Positions 10,680-20,359 of a stretch of DNA of 33,554 nucleotides are shown here, piece by piece. A program made the translations under genes and the position numbers. The DNA is from Larix sibirica (lineage: Eukaryota > Streptophyta > Pinopsida > Pinales > Pinaceae), in the NCBI GenBank assembly GCA_004151065.3, contig NWUY0304429198.1, positions 1 to 33,554 on the forward strand, written 5' to 3'. Numbering within the stretch: the first letter of the stretch is position 1; each line of letters opens with the position of its first letter. The notes under the pieces were generated by a model. That model was not told where the DNA came from, did not search any database, and worked only from the letters and a program-made list of their open reading frames with translations.

Positions 10680-11460
10680 CGATCCCAGTAGGGAAACCAT
10701 GACAGTCATAGATCGGAGACGACGGTTCAAACAACGTTACGCGCCCTACTTAGGCACCTTAGTATCTTCGCCAGACACCATTTTAATTCAAAGGAATAAA
10801 GGCAAGACTAGGCCTACCCTGGAGGAATAACCACCTTTCTTTCAAAAGCCATGGTGATATCCTTGCCGAGGAGGGGTACGGCTCGTGTATCTCCCCCTTT
10901 AGCGACCTATAGCTTATGCAGCCGATAGTAGTCGGGATCAATTACTCCTGAATGCGAAAGCGATCCGGCACTTGGGTCCAACAGCAAGGAGGAGCTACCT
11001 CAGTGCAGCCGGAGTACCGGCCGCCACCCATTTGTTGAGCGAGGGATCAAGGCGTTTTCTTACTTGGGCTTCGGCTCTTAAAGGCCTATAATCGGACTAC
11101 CCGAAGAAGCGGGAAGTACCCTCCCATACTTAGCCCATCCCATTGGATTACTAGTAGTCTGGGGCAATGAGCTAGCTTATTATACGTGGTCCAACCGCAC
11201 ACGGGCAAGAGCATGGGAATGAAAGGAGCGGAGCAACCCCCTCTTAGTGCCCTTCTATAGCCAGCCCTTAAGTAGTCAGAAGATGCCGCGCGCGATATCC
11301 CATCCCCTGAAAGAAAATAGGAGGGAGATTTCTGAGTTCCATACCGTCGCTGGAGGTGTTCAAGGCGGACTTGTGTGTTGATATCCTGGCGGATTGAAGG
11401 GATGGATGCCCGGCTAACATACTTATTAATATGTATGAGTGGAGACATAACCATTCACAA
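10680..11460. other. GC-richer block, intron-like texture, no exon seen
   Basis: This block is richer in G and C than its surroundings and has words like CCGGCCGCCACCC, TTCGGCTC and GGCGGATTGAAGG. Such texture is common in plant mitochondrial introns and spacers. A minus-strand AGCCGTACC...CCATGGCTT fold at 10848-10888 slightly recalls group II domain V, but it lacks the expected GAAA-type loop and the TACGGTTC arm. The 122-codon minus-strand frame (11086-11454) is the longest here. It is Arg/Ser-rich with no recognised domain, and I do not support it as a gene. Confidence 0.35.
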
Positions 11461-11714
11461 TTGGTGGTGTTAGAATGTCACTAACCAATCAGCCTTTAAT
11501 AATTCCTCCGTACCAAAAATCCCTGAATTAAGAGAATATTTATATGCAGCTTGGCTAGAGGAGCTATGCGTTCAGATGTATTGGCGCGCCCGCCTAATAA
11601 TAAAAGTAAGAAATCTTGCACTGACAGTGTCCCTGTCATTCCTTGACAGCATGCTTGGGTCACTATAGTATAGGTCCTTAATCAATAAATTACCAACTTC
11701 TGGATCGATTATAA

Positions 11715-12675
11715 GGGTCTCTCCCCTGGGACCTTCAAGGGCTTCAACCCAGCATCTTCTACCCTAGCATAGATAGGTTCACTGCCCCAACCCGCAAGGG
11801 TCCAGTCTTAAGAGTCGCACTTTCAGTCGACGCAGCGAAGCTATTAGACCTATGGATGTCTTCCTTTAGTACTCGCCAGAGTACATTCCAAAGGAAGGCG
11901 AAGAAGCTCTTGAGAGCTAAGGATAGCAGACCGTACGATTCCCTATCGAGGGATTGGCGTTAAGACACGTACCATATTCCCTAGGTGAAGCTACTATCCA
12001 TTTAAGGGCACATTAGGTCCTTCTCTTGGTGTCGATCACTGTTGAAAATGGAGGTTATTGAAGAAGCAGACTTCATCCGCATCTAAGGATCCTAAATCAT
12101 TCAAAGAAAATGGTCACTTAAGCTTGGGTCGGGCTGATCCCGTTTCCTTCTAACTGAAGGCACAAAAAAACAACTCAAGTTGGTGTGGTTTTTTGCTATA
12201 AAAAGAAAAGAAAGGTTAGGGGCGTGGCTTGATGCAAAGCATGGGATGCACCCTGCCACTTACGAAGAAGTCTATTTTATGGCTGGCAATCTTATTAAGC
12301 ATGTTAGGTCATGAAGGTCCAGCTAGGCTCAGTAATATTTGATGCGAAGCATTTTTTGGGTGGCCAGGCTTGGGTCCGGCAAGCTACCGTCCATAGCCTG
12401 CCTGCATCGTTTAGGCCAAGAAGACTATAAAGGCTGGCCCAGATTCCCAACCCTTTGCTGAGATACCACCAGATGAGGCAGTAATAACATTGATCTAATC
12501 GGCCAAGGCAGAAAGAATAAGTTTCTTTCACCGGCCAGTTCAGAACGACGGTCCTCACTGGATTCTATTCAAGGGTCATCCTAGTCTTACACTCAGAGGC
12601 CGGGCATCTACAGTGAGGCAGACTATCCCCACTCCCTTTTCTTTGGTAAACCTGAAAACTACTGGGTATTATCTA
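11715..12675 (+). pseudogene. Broken protein-like frame spanning about 950 bp (unrecognised)
   Basis: Successive open pieces lie on the plus strand in changing phase. 11715-11960 (82 codons) has SIFYPSIDRFTAPTRKGPVL and, near its end, FQRKAKKLLRAKDSRPYD. 12046-12150 (35 codons) has KDPKSFKENGHLSLGRADP. 12138-12311 (58 codons) has FFAIKRKERLGAWLDAKHG and YEEVYFMAGNLIKHV. 12311-12430, 12415-12495 and 12499-12675 follow. Overlapping ends at 12138-12150, 12311 and 12415-12430 are what single-base frameshifts would leave. Codon and residue use are mixed and soluble-protein-like, unlike the low-complexity tracts. No catalytic motif or family is recognised. It may be a relic of a transferred nuclear, plasmid or viral gene. 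Confidence 0.4.
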
Positions 12676-14399
12676 TAGTGAGCATAGTCCCCTCGCTCAT
12701 TGAGGAGACCTGACATAATATTAATCTGATTGGGAAAACACAAGCCAAACGAGCAAAGGGTATTGCAAAGCTAATCATGTCTCCTACTAACTACAGGAAA
12801 TAAAAGGCATCACGCCTTAGCGAGGATATATTGCCATAAAGAGCAGGCACTCAGAACCATCATTTTGCCTCCAGAGGGATAGATCTTGGGCATCAATTTT
12901 AAGGGTGAGCCCTTAACATCATGTTTCCCGCAGAGCTATCCCCTCCTTTACAAAAATTAACACAAGCCAGACAGAGCCTTGAGCAAGAACGTTTAATTCA
13001 TAGCTAAAAATACACGGGAAAGACCCTTTGAGTGCTTAATCCCGAAGGGAAGGGCGAAATAAACATCCAATAAAAAGCAGAATTGACCAAAGGTCCGGAG
13101 GTATTTTCATTCTTAGGGCAAGCAATTATCTAAAGGAAAGGGAAGGAAAGGAAATTAGACATCTTACCCTAAGGGCGGCGCTGTTCTTACCTATTCATAG
13201 TTAGGGCCAGGAGATCCTCTTTTTATTACTTACTAGCCATTGGGCCAAGGAAAACTACTTACACACTTACTATAAGATCTTCGTCAGTCAGATCTTGGGC
13301 AGCTACAACCTTGCTCATTCCATACTTACTTTATAGCGCTGAGCCTTCCATAAAACAAAAGGAAAGGAACCAAGCCAGGTATATAGCGTTTGTTGTGAAC
13401 AGGGAAGCTCGTGAGTAAGGCAATCAGTAAGAAGGAAGGGACGAACTCCCTCAGGTAAGCAGTAAGCGGTGGTCATTATAAGGTTTTTTTCCCCCCCATG
13501 CTGCATGTCGTCGAAGTAAAATCCCGTAAGCTAGGCCGAGTAATATTTGTTATTCCAATCGCACATTCATCCATTTAAAGGAGTGGTTTTGGTCTCGGCA
13601 ACGGGGATAAAATGCTGCTATTGGATACAAAGGATCTGGTGGTATTGGGAAGGATGAACAAGGTATGGAGCCACCTATCCTCACTGTGCCCAGGCAGTAG
13701 TGTTGTGACGAACTATTGATGATACCATACCATTTGGTGTCACGTTGTTTGTCCGTAAGGAGAAAGCAAGTATCAGCTGTGCTGGGTGAAGATAGAGTGT
13801 GGACCCCCAAATAGGGAGTCTTTTTACCCCACCACCTTCACCTTTGCTCCTTTAAGTCACCCGCTACCCGTTGCAGTAAGGGTCACTGAATGCACCCCAT
13901 AAAATGAATGTGCCCCCCTAAAATGAACATCTCCGCATTCGTACCTCCGCCTCTGCATTTCAAAAAGCGTTTTTAACACATAGCTGCTTAGACAGGTAAG
14001 ATAGCGTATAGGCTGGAAGAATAAGTGTGGCAGGGTGGGAGGGAGGATGGCTTGCCAGTGCATAGAGAAAGAGAAGAGAATAGCGAGTGGAAAGATCCTA
14101 ACCCCTGTTAGTGGTGCTTCTTGCCATACCTTTAATGCTTGCTCTGATGCTTTCATCCCTACCATCAATCATAGATTGGTTACGCTAATGCTGTTATCCC
14201 ACTAGGATGGATCCTCCTTTCGGAATTGGTATCTAGATCCCAATGCTAGACAGAGCAAGGAGGGCGAGACTTGACGTTAGGATAAACTGCATATAGAGTA
14301 GCTGGTAATTTCACTAGTTAAAGGTGGCCTTAAGGTTCGAAAATGGATCTGCATGAATCAGGCACTTTAGCTGGTTCATTCCCCCATTACGGGCCCAAC
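12676..14399. other. Intergenic stretch, no gene seen
   Basis: Minus-strand frames at 13315-13506 (63 codons), 13550-13810 (86 codons) and 13857-14168 (103 codons) are present but carry no recognisable domain. A GGAAAGGGAAGGAAAGGAAA purine patch lies near 13136. The region has ordinary plant-mitochondrial spacer texture. Confidence 0.5.
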
Positions 14400-14640
14400 G
14401 AAGGTGGGAAATTGACTAACAAATCTGGAAAAGCTTGCTTGACCAAAGGTATACTTGCTTGACCGAAGGGAGGGCAAGGGAGGGCAAGGGCGTCTCCAGC
14501 GAGGATTAAAGGTTTTAACTAGCTTGTCAAGAGTGGTAATTTGACTAACAGGACTGGGCGTTGGGAGATTCTAGTTCATGCAAATGTGGCCTGGTATTTT
14601 CACTAAGCGAAGTGGGCGTCAAGTATAACCTTACCCTCTC
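14400..14640 (+). repeat. Cluster of dispersed repeats X and Y
   Basis: Repeat X occurs as a partial copy (14400-14420) and as a copy with the exact 20-mer at 14542-14561. Between them lies repeat Y: CTTGCTTGACCAAAGG at 14434 is tandemly repeated as CTTGCTTGACCGAAGG at 14454, followed by two GGGAGGGCAA units. Repeat Y recurs at 17275-17303. A further GTGGGCGTCAA...CCTTACC piece at about 14610 matches the sequence after the first copy of X. Confidence 0.8.
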
Positions 14641-14998
14641 TTTCTTTCTTCCTGACCTTCCCTACAAAGCTAACTACCAAACCCACCTAGCAAGCCAGCT
14701 CACCTACCAAGCACACTACCTATATAAGCAAGTTCCCTTGAGATTCGACTTTTCCGCAGGTGCTTCTGTAATAAGAGGGGGAGTACGGCGGCTTAGGGAG
14801 GTAATAAAGCTACGAGGGAGGAAGTCTGCCTCACTTGACATACTCTTTCCTACCACGTCCCCGCTAGAGAACAAATCCGTTGGCCGTCAATCAATCACTC
14901 TCTCTAGTGAGGGAGGCAGAGTCATCCAGGGAGGTTTAACAGTGCTCTTCAGGTTCCAGGTTCACTGTGCGCTGAAGGTGAAAGAAGCCAGAAGGTAA
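14561..14998 (+). CDS. Longest ORF of the window, 145 codons, hypothetical
   Basis: The frame uses a non-ATG start and begins inside repeat X. The first ~45 residues therefore come partly from repeated spacer DNA. The middle is rich in Tyr, Ala, Gln and Leu (YKANYQTHLASQLTYQAHYL). The rest is basic (RGGVRRLREVIKLRGRKSAS). Chimeric ORFs made from repeat pieces are well known in plant mitochondria, and some disturb pollen development. Nothing here shows a membrane segment or a piece of a known mitochondrial gene, so I make no such claim. Confidence 0.25.
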   Translation: MGDSSSCKCGLVFSLSEVGVKYNLTLSFFLPDLPYKANYQTHLASQLTYQAHYLYKQVPLRFDFSAGASVIRGGVRRLREVIKLRGRKSASLDILFPTTSPLENKSVGRQSITLSSEGGRVIQGGLTVLFRFQVHCALKVKEARR

Positions 14999-15011
14999 GG
15001 GGTCCTGCGCC

Positions 15012-15058
15012 GGTCAACAACCCAGTAAGATCCTGGTCAACCCGACCAGTAAGGATCC
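15012..15058 (+). repeat. Tandem duplication, about 23 bp x 2
   Basis: GGTCAACAACCCAGTAAG (15012) is followed directly by GGTCAACCCGACCAGTAAGG (15035). Both units end in ATCC. Confidence 0.8.
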
Positions 15059-15309
15059 CTAAAAACCTGCTTTGGTGAATAATGGGAAAGATATAAAGTA
15101 AGTGGATGCTCGAAACGAGTAGTGAGGGAGCGAGAGTGAGGCTAGACCTACAACGAAATGAAAAAACTATATGAACAACTATAAGAGCTTGACTCAACCT
15201 TAGGCTATAGCTTACCAAATCTTACGACCAAGTGCCCTTCTTACCATCTATTCTAAGCGTGCATTAGCGATGAGCTAAAGCTTTGCTTTTAAACCCTACT
15301 GACTCGAAT

Positions 15310-16018
15310 AGCTATATATGCCGGGGCTAGTACCTCACAGCAGTTTAAATAGTCTCTGTACCGGTAGTGCCAATAGGCTTCCCAATAGTTTCAAATAGGT
15401 CTTCCTAGAAGCAAACCATAGTAAATAGTCTCAGGTTGTTCAAATGGGCTTTCCAAGAGAATTAGTACCCTAACACCCATTCTATTATAGAGATATGAAA
15501 TAGCCCCACCTAACTAGAGAGATTTATTTCTTAGCTGGCCTAACCTAGCCTCGGAACTCTATGGATGGCTTTGAAGCTAAGTTCTACACTTCCGACCCAT
15601 TTTATATATTGAAAGAGCTTTAAAGGGTTAAGATAAAGGTTTAGTTGTTAGAGCTGGAAGAAAAGAAAGAAAGATAAAGGAACTACTTCTACTACTACTT
15701 TAGCACTAATAGAGTAGAAAGGAGAAAAAACTAGAACTACTAGTCGTTATACAGCTTATTAACTAAAGCTAAGAACTAAGAATAGAGAAAGTTCGAAATA
15801 GACTGTATTATTATTCAACTATTGGGACTCAGAGTTGCACTAATTAGAAGTATCATTTCAGGAACAACCGGAAGTGTTGACCGTACGGACAACCGTACCA
15901 TAAGACTAGTACTTATTATAGCTTGAATGGACCAAGGCTAGTACCTCTTAAGGCTAATAGTACTTACTGCATGGACCTTACTGCTAGTACTTATTGCATC
16001 TTACTAAGGTAGTACCTT
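15310..16018 (+). repeat. Degenerate AATAGTCTC / GCTAGTACTTA repeat region
   Basis: 15340-15470 repeats AATAGTCTC and CAAATAGGCTTCC-like units. 15650-15800 is rich in CTACTA/AGAACTA. 15905-16018 is a looser tandem of GCTAGTACTTATTGCATGGA-like units, with GTAGTACCTTGAG at its end. No frame is supported. Similar CTA-rich sequence occurs at 19690-19990 and 21440-21540. Confidence 0.55.
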
Positions 16019-16038
16019 GAGTGGGAATTGACTAACAG
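16019..16038 (+). repeat. Dispersed repeat X, partial copy
   Basis: GAGTGGGAATTGACTAACAG matches the core of repeat X (copies at 21, 14400 and 14532). Confidence 0.7.
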
Positions 16039-16160
16039 TAGACAGGCAATTGGTTCAAAGTCGAGGTAAACGACTGATTCTTAGTCAATTCGGTTAGCCT
16101 CCTTTACTTCGGTTTGATAGCTTTTTAAGGCGGCGATCAAGCCTATTAGCCGGGGGAAAT

Positions 16161-16723
16161 ATGAAAGCAATACCACTTGTGGGAACATCCGCTTATGCCG
16201 GAACAGCGGTGAAGAAAGCAGCATCTCCGCCACCATATCCATATTCCAATCCCCCCGGCCCTCCTGTTTACCTCATAGCAGGGGTGAAAGCTGCACCATC
16301 ACTAGCGCCAGAGTCATTACCAACAGCTCAAAATCTTCTAGTTCCGGATCGGTAAAGGAAGGAACTTACCTTGGATGACTTGTTCCTTGCCTCAGGGTCA
16401 TCAACTGAAACTACTGATGCTTACTCATATGCTTGCCGGTCCGGTTAAATCCAATTTGATCTGCCTTAGTCTATACCTATACAGGTAGTGCTATTCCAAT
16501 TGGTTCAAGGTAAGCAGCTGAAGCAACTGCAGTGGGTACCTATCCAACTGTCTCTCTGCTGCTAGTGGAACTGGATGATCCCTTGGTTGTAGGACGAATC
16601 TCGCCACATACTAGAAAGAAGGATGTTAATTGCTGCATGGAAACTACCTACCATGAAGTAGACAAATATCAATATCACCAATGGAATAGAGCACCAGATC
16701 AAATTGAATTTCATCTTTTCTAG
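16161..16723 (+). pseudogene. Ala/Gly/Pro/Tyr-rich broken frame
   Basis: An ATG at 16161 opens 64 codons with GTSAYAGTAVKKAASPPPYP and then NPPGPPVYLIAGVKAAP. After its stop at 16353, short open pieces continue in other phases with the same flavour (SGSSTETTDAYSYA, TYTGSAIPIGS, AAEATAVGTYPTVS). They lead into a 63-codon frame at 16532-16723, whose second half is ordinary (RKKDVNCCMETTYHEVDKYQ). The pattern is a low-complexity segment flanked by normal-looking sequence, broken by at least two indels. The product is unrecognised. Confidence 0.35.
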
Positions 16724-17274
16724 TAGCAGGCACAAAATAAGTAGTTTATTGGGAGCATCGAGTCAGCCGAGGACAGGAAGAAAAGAAAGATGGTTCAAAT
16801 TCTTCATCGCAAGCTACCCGACGAATCTCATTCGAACGGAACTGAACCCTTTTTGTTCTCGTTCACCGTATATTCGTTCTTTTATTGCCTTGCCCTATCT
16901 CTTACTTAATCGATGAGAAAGCCCTCACGAAGGCACCTTCTTTCAAAACTGCCTGAGGATGGAGATGGACTAAACATCCTTCTGTCAGCAGGATGTCTCA
17001 ACCTTGCTCAAACACATTTGGCAAGCAGTAATTGTTATAAATAATATATCCCTAGGTGGTTTATCAAAAAAGCAATAAAAGTTTGTTATGTAGAGGCCTA
17101 ATCAAAAGGTTATGAATAAAGAAGATAAAGAAGAAGGTTAGTAAAGAAGATCCCTCAACGCACAAAATGGGTCTAATTATGTCTCGCTTCACCTGGTCCT
17201 CCCGTCGGGGTACGTGTATGTCTTCTTACAACCTTAAGGATTTACGTATTAACTTTTCCAAACATGTTCAAAAG
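16724..17274. other. Intergenic stretch, no gene seen
   Basis: A 70-codon frame (16704-16916) overlaps the end of the preceding one and is not supported. The rest is spacer with an AAGAAGATAAAGAAGAAGG purine patch near 17120. Confidence 0.5.
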
Positions 17275-17303
17275 GCTTGCTTGACCAAAGGGAGGGCAAG
17301 GGG
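17275..17303 (+). repeat. Dispersed repeat Y
   Basis: GCTTGCTTGACCAAAGG followed by GAGGGCAAGGG joins, without the tandem expansion, the two halves seen at 14433-14449 and 14466-14480. Confidence 0.85.
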
Positions 17304-17472
17304 TAAGCTTCCATTGTTATAAAGAATAGCCCTAAGTTTTATAATAGTATCCCATTATAAAATATATAAAGAAGAGCTCCAAGGTTCGGTTCTAAAGACT
17401 ATCTCCTCTAAAAAGGCATAGGGTTATGTTTATCCATGACAAAGGGGTTTCTCGATCCTATCCATTTGCTTC

Positions 17473-17802
17473 CTACAATCTATCCTGATGAGTATCCCGT
17501 CCCGAATGCCGTAACTCAATGCTTGTTACTTCAAAAAGTAAAAGGTTCTGAAGCAATAATATAAAGGTAAGAAGGTGAGTCAATAAGATCATTCCTGAAC
17601 CCATAAAAGAGGATGGGTATATGGATGCTGCGGTGAACCAGGTCTCCTCTCGACACGTTTGCTTAGCGATAATTCCTGCCTGCTGCTTTGCCTTGCCATC
17701 GACCCACAGAAACCCAATGGGGATCTGGTCCCCACAACCAAATGGTTCATTCGAAGTGATTGACCCTCCCTCGTCCAAATGGCTCGCCCCCGGTACATAC
17801 AA
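17473..17802 (-). CDS. Hypothetical ORF, 109 codons, one membrane segment
   Basis: The minus-strand frame starts at ATG 17802. Its N-terminal two thirds look soluble (EPFGCGDQIPIGFLWVDGK). Near residues 66-90 there is a strongly hydrophobic stretch (GMILLTHLLTFILLLQNLLL), which could span a membrane. A polar tail with two Arg/Asp clusters follows. Frames of 72 and 65 codons on the other strand and a 69-codon frame overlap it, so openness alone is weak evidence. Small membrane ORFs of this kind are common in plant mitochondrial DNA. No family is recognised. Confidence 0.3.
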   Translation of the reverse strand: MYVPGASHLDEGGSITSNEPFGCGDQIPIGFLWVDGKAKQQAGIIAKQTCREETWFTAASIYPSSFMGSGMILLTHLLTFILLLQNLLLFEVTSIELRHSGRDTHQDRL

Positions 17803-17968
17803 CTCCCTTATCTTTCTTTGTTGGCTGCAACGTATATAATGATCTGTATGTCTATCCGGTTGTCTGGATTGCTGTTGTCCTTCGCCCGTACGTTTTCCCT
17901 TCCTTTGGCTTGAACTCTCTCTGTTTGATGCGACATATAATTCGTAAACAATCTTAATGGGCTAAGTT

Positions 17969-18075
17969 ATCATCAAATGTTTTCTCACGATTGCAATATT
18001 ATGATCCAGATTTTGCAGCTCCCAATGAATTTGATTCTTACGCAAAAAGCGTGCAATTGTGAGAAAACTTATGAT
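17969..18075. repeat. Long imperfect hairpin
   Basis: The left arm 17969-17995 (ATCAT, then GTTTTCTCAC, then ATTGCA) pairs with the right arm 18052-18075 (TGCAAT, GTGAGAAAAC, ATGAT), with one G-T pair and a small internal loop. About 20 base pairs enclose a 56-base loop. This is the strongest stem-loop I see in the window. Confidence 0.8.
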
Positions 18076-18259
18076 CAATTGCATTAGTTTCCGGAACAAG
18101 GGAATGAGGGGATGGGGTTCGTGAGGTTTGGATAGGTTTAGAATAGGTTTTTACCTCACCCGCCTAAGCCTAGAAGTTACCTAACGAACCTGATAATTGC
18201 CCTGCCCCTTATTAGACCCTTTATATATGCTGCTCTTCCTTCACTTTTGATGTACCGAG

Positions 18260-18289
18260 AAATAAATAGAGCTTCCGAGCTATTTATTT
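18260..18289. terminator. AT-rich stem-loop, possible RNA 3' end element
   Basis: AAATAAATA (18260-18268) pairs with TATTTATTT (18281-18289). GCT and AGC close a TCCG loop, leaving GA bulged. Plant mitochondrial transcripts often end at stem-loops, but no gene lies immediately upstream, so the role is open. Confidence 0.45.
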
Positions 18290-20110
18290 ATGGTAAGGCA
18301 GACTGGATACCCCGTGGCTTGCTTGCTTACTCAACTAGGATAATCAGCTTGGCTTAACGCTTCGGAACATTGTAGGAATGATCATGCATTACTTACGTTG
18401 ATACGCAATGAGAGGAGCCCACTGCTAATGAATGAATGATGGTGCAACAGCAGAAGTTGCTGAGCCGATTGTTTTATAATCACATAGATAATGTAAGCTT
18501 AGAAACTGACCCATCTTCCCGGATAGGCGTTACCACAGACAACCGCCCCATCTTACGAGAAAAGCGCTCCCACCAGAAATAGGCAACTTATTCTCACTAG
18601 GCCTCCCACAGACAGAACAATGAAGACTAGACGGGAGACCTCACCTGGAGAACTTAACGCACCACCCAGAACTATAAACTCCATACACAACCATGCAACT
18701 ATACCTCGACCCTTGACCCTATACCCTACAACTACGCCTAGAACCTAGAGCATCTCACGCTACGGAGCAGCCTCTTTATTTTCTTTCGGGATTTCTTTTA
18801 TTGACCGCTGCTCTGTTCCAAGCCAAGTTCTGGCCTGCGCCGAACCTGAGTAAAAAACAAATTGAACATTATTCCGTCACCCTCACCCCGAACCTATACA
18901 GTGTACCTCCCTCCCTCTAGCCAGGAGGCTAAATCCTCCAACCAGCCCGCATTGAACCCAGCGCGAGACACGGAAAATTTGATTATGTTTATGTTGACGC
19001 GATAGGGGGGGGGGGGTTGTAAGTATATTAATTGAACCACCGAACGATATTTATTATTTTACCTATGTTTACACGGAACGTGATCTATTTTGTTTTTACC
19101 CACTTTGACTTGGAACCGGGGAGGTTTAGTTACCGGGACAGGGTGACTTTACCAATAGCTCCAACCATTAAGTAAGCCCAGTATTTAATACCTTCCAATC
19201 GAAACTCACATGACATGGCACAGCAAGGCACAACCATGTTACCAAAAGTCTGTTTACCAATAGCCCTATTTCCACGCAGTTAAGTCCACAGTTTAATTAA
19301 ATAGTTTACAACAGCCCAAAGTGAGCAGCCTACCTGATATATTTTATCTTGCTTATCAGCGAACCAAAAGCAGTTCACCAAAAGGATAAGCTTGGCACGA
19401 GGGCCAGTAGAATCCGTGATGCAATAACGTTAGGCAATAACGTTTAGTAGCTATACGTTTGGCTTGACGGGGGGCTGTTTGAGTGAGGCTAGAACGTGTG
19501 TGCGGCTATAGACACCAACCGATGATGCTTCGCTTTACAATAGCAATTAAACATAAACCTAGGATTTTATCTTAGATTAGTAGTTTTAGGATGATTAGTA
19601 TTCCAAATGAGACCATCAAGTTGCCAATCGGACCAGACCACCCTGGGCACCCAACATTGCACAGGTCTGGAAACACCAGTTCACAAAATATCTAGTTCAG
19701 TTAGTTCTTATTTCAATTATATTTATAACTCTCTTCACTTTAGTTCTTAGAACAACTATAACAACTATTTCGCTATTGCAAAGCCTGACTCTAACTATAG
19801 TAGTTCAACTTGTTGTTTTATTAGCTTCCTAAGCAGTGCCTTTTAAATGAGACGACTTCTAATTAGCTGTAGTTCAGACTCTATTTATCTTTATCTTTTT
19901 AGTAGTGCTAGTAGAACTCTCTCTCTATTTATTTATCTTTTCAATGTTTTGTTTGGTGGTGTAAGCTTAAGGTTAAAGGTGAATGGCGATGGTTAATTTA
20001 CCATACGGACAGAGTGGACGCTTCACGGGATGCAGTTATTTTTACAATTTATATATGTTACACCAAGATTGGTCACTAGTATAATCATAAAACCCATTCG
20101 TTAAACAGAT
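18290..20110. other. Intergenic stretch with strand-skewed patch
   Basis: 18480-18740 is A/C-rich on the plus strand. On the minus strand one phase reads with few stops, but no product is recognised. A 12-G run lies at 19005-19016. 19690-19990 is rich in AGTTCTTA/CTATTTATC-like repeats. No gene, tRNA or rRNA is seen. Confidence 0.5.
19005..19016 (+). repeat. Poly-G run
   Basis: Twelve consecutive G, likely variable in length between molecules or assemblies. Confidence 0.9.
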
Positions 20111-20123
20111 TGGGAGATTTATT

Positions 20124-20357
20124 ATGTTCCCATGTGAACACCTGAATAAAGAGATTGAGCCCCTCATCAGAACATTGAAATGTCTTTTCTATTTACTCAA
20201 CCATGCCCTTTCAGAAAGTTTATATGATGTCCGGGTGTTCATTCACCCGATGCTGGGACTTCATGCCATGGATCAATCCAGGTGTTTTGATACAATAGCG
20301 ATCCTTGTTTTGATGCAGGAGATGAATAGACTGCTGGTAGGAGATACAAAGAGATAA
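20124..20357 (+). CDS. Hypothetical ORF, 77 codons, helix-rich
   Basis: It starts at ATG 20124 and ends with TAA. Residue use is balanced and protein-like, with amphipathic helical segments (PLIRTLKCLFYLLNHALSES) and a second Leu/Met-rich stretch (FDTIAILVLMQEMNRLLVG). There is no signal peptide or membrane span, and no family is recognised. The nearest upstream in-frame stop lies shortly before the ATG, so the frame is not part of a longer one. It may be a fragment of a transferred gene or a chance frame. Confidence 0.3.
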   Translation: MFPCEHLNKEIEPLIRTLKCLFYLLNHALSESLYDVRVFIHPMLGLHAMDQSRCFDTIAILVLMQEMNRLLVGDTKR

Positions 20358-20359
20358 GA

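Noticed and set aside
11086-11454. 122-codon minus-strand frame
   Set aside because: Long, but with Arg/Ser-rich composition and no motif. It lies in a GC-richer block where stops are rarer by chance.
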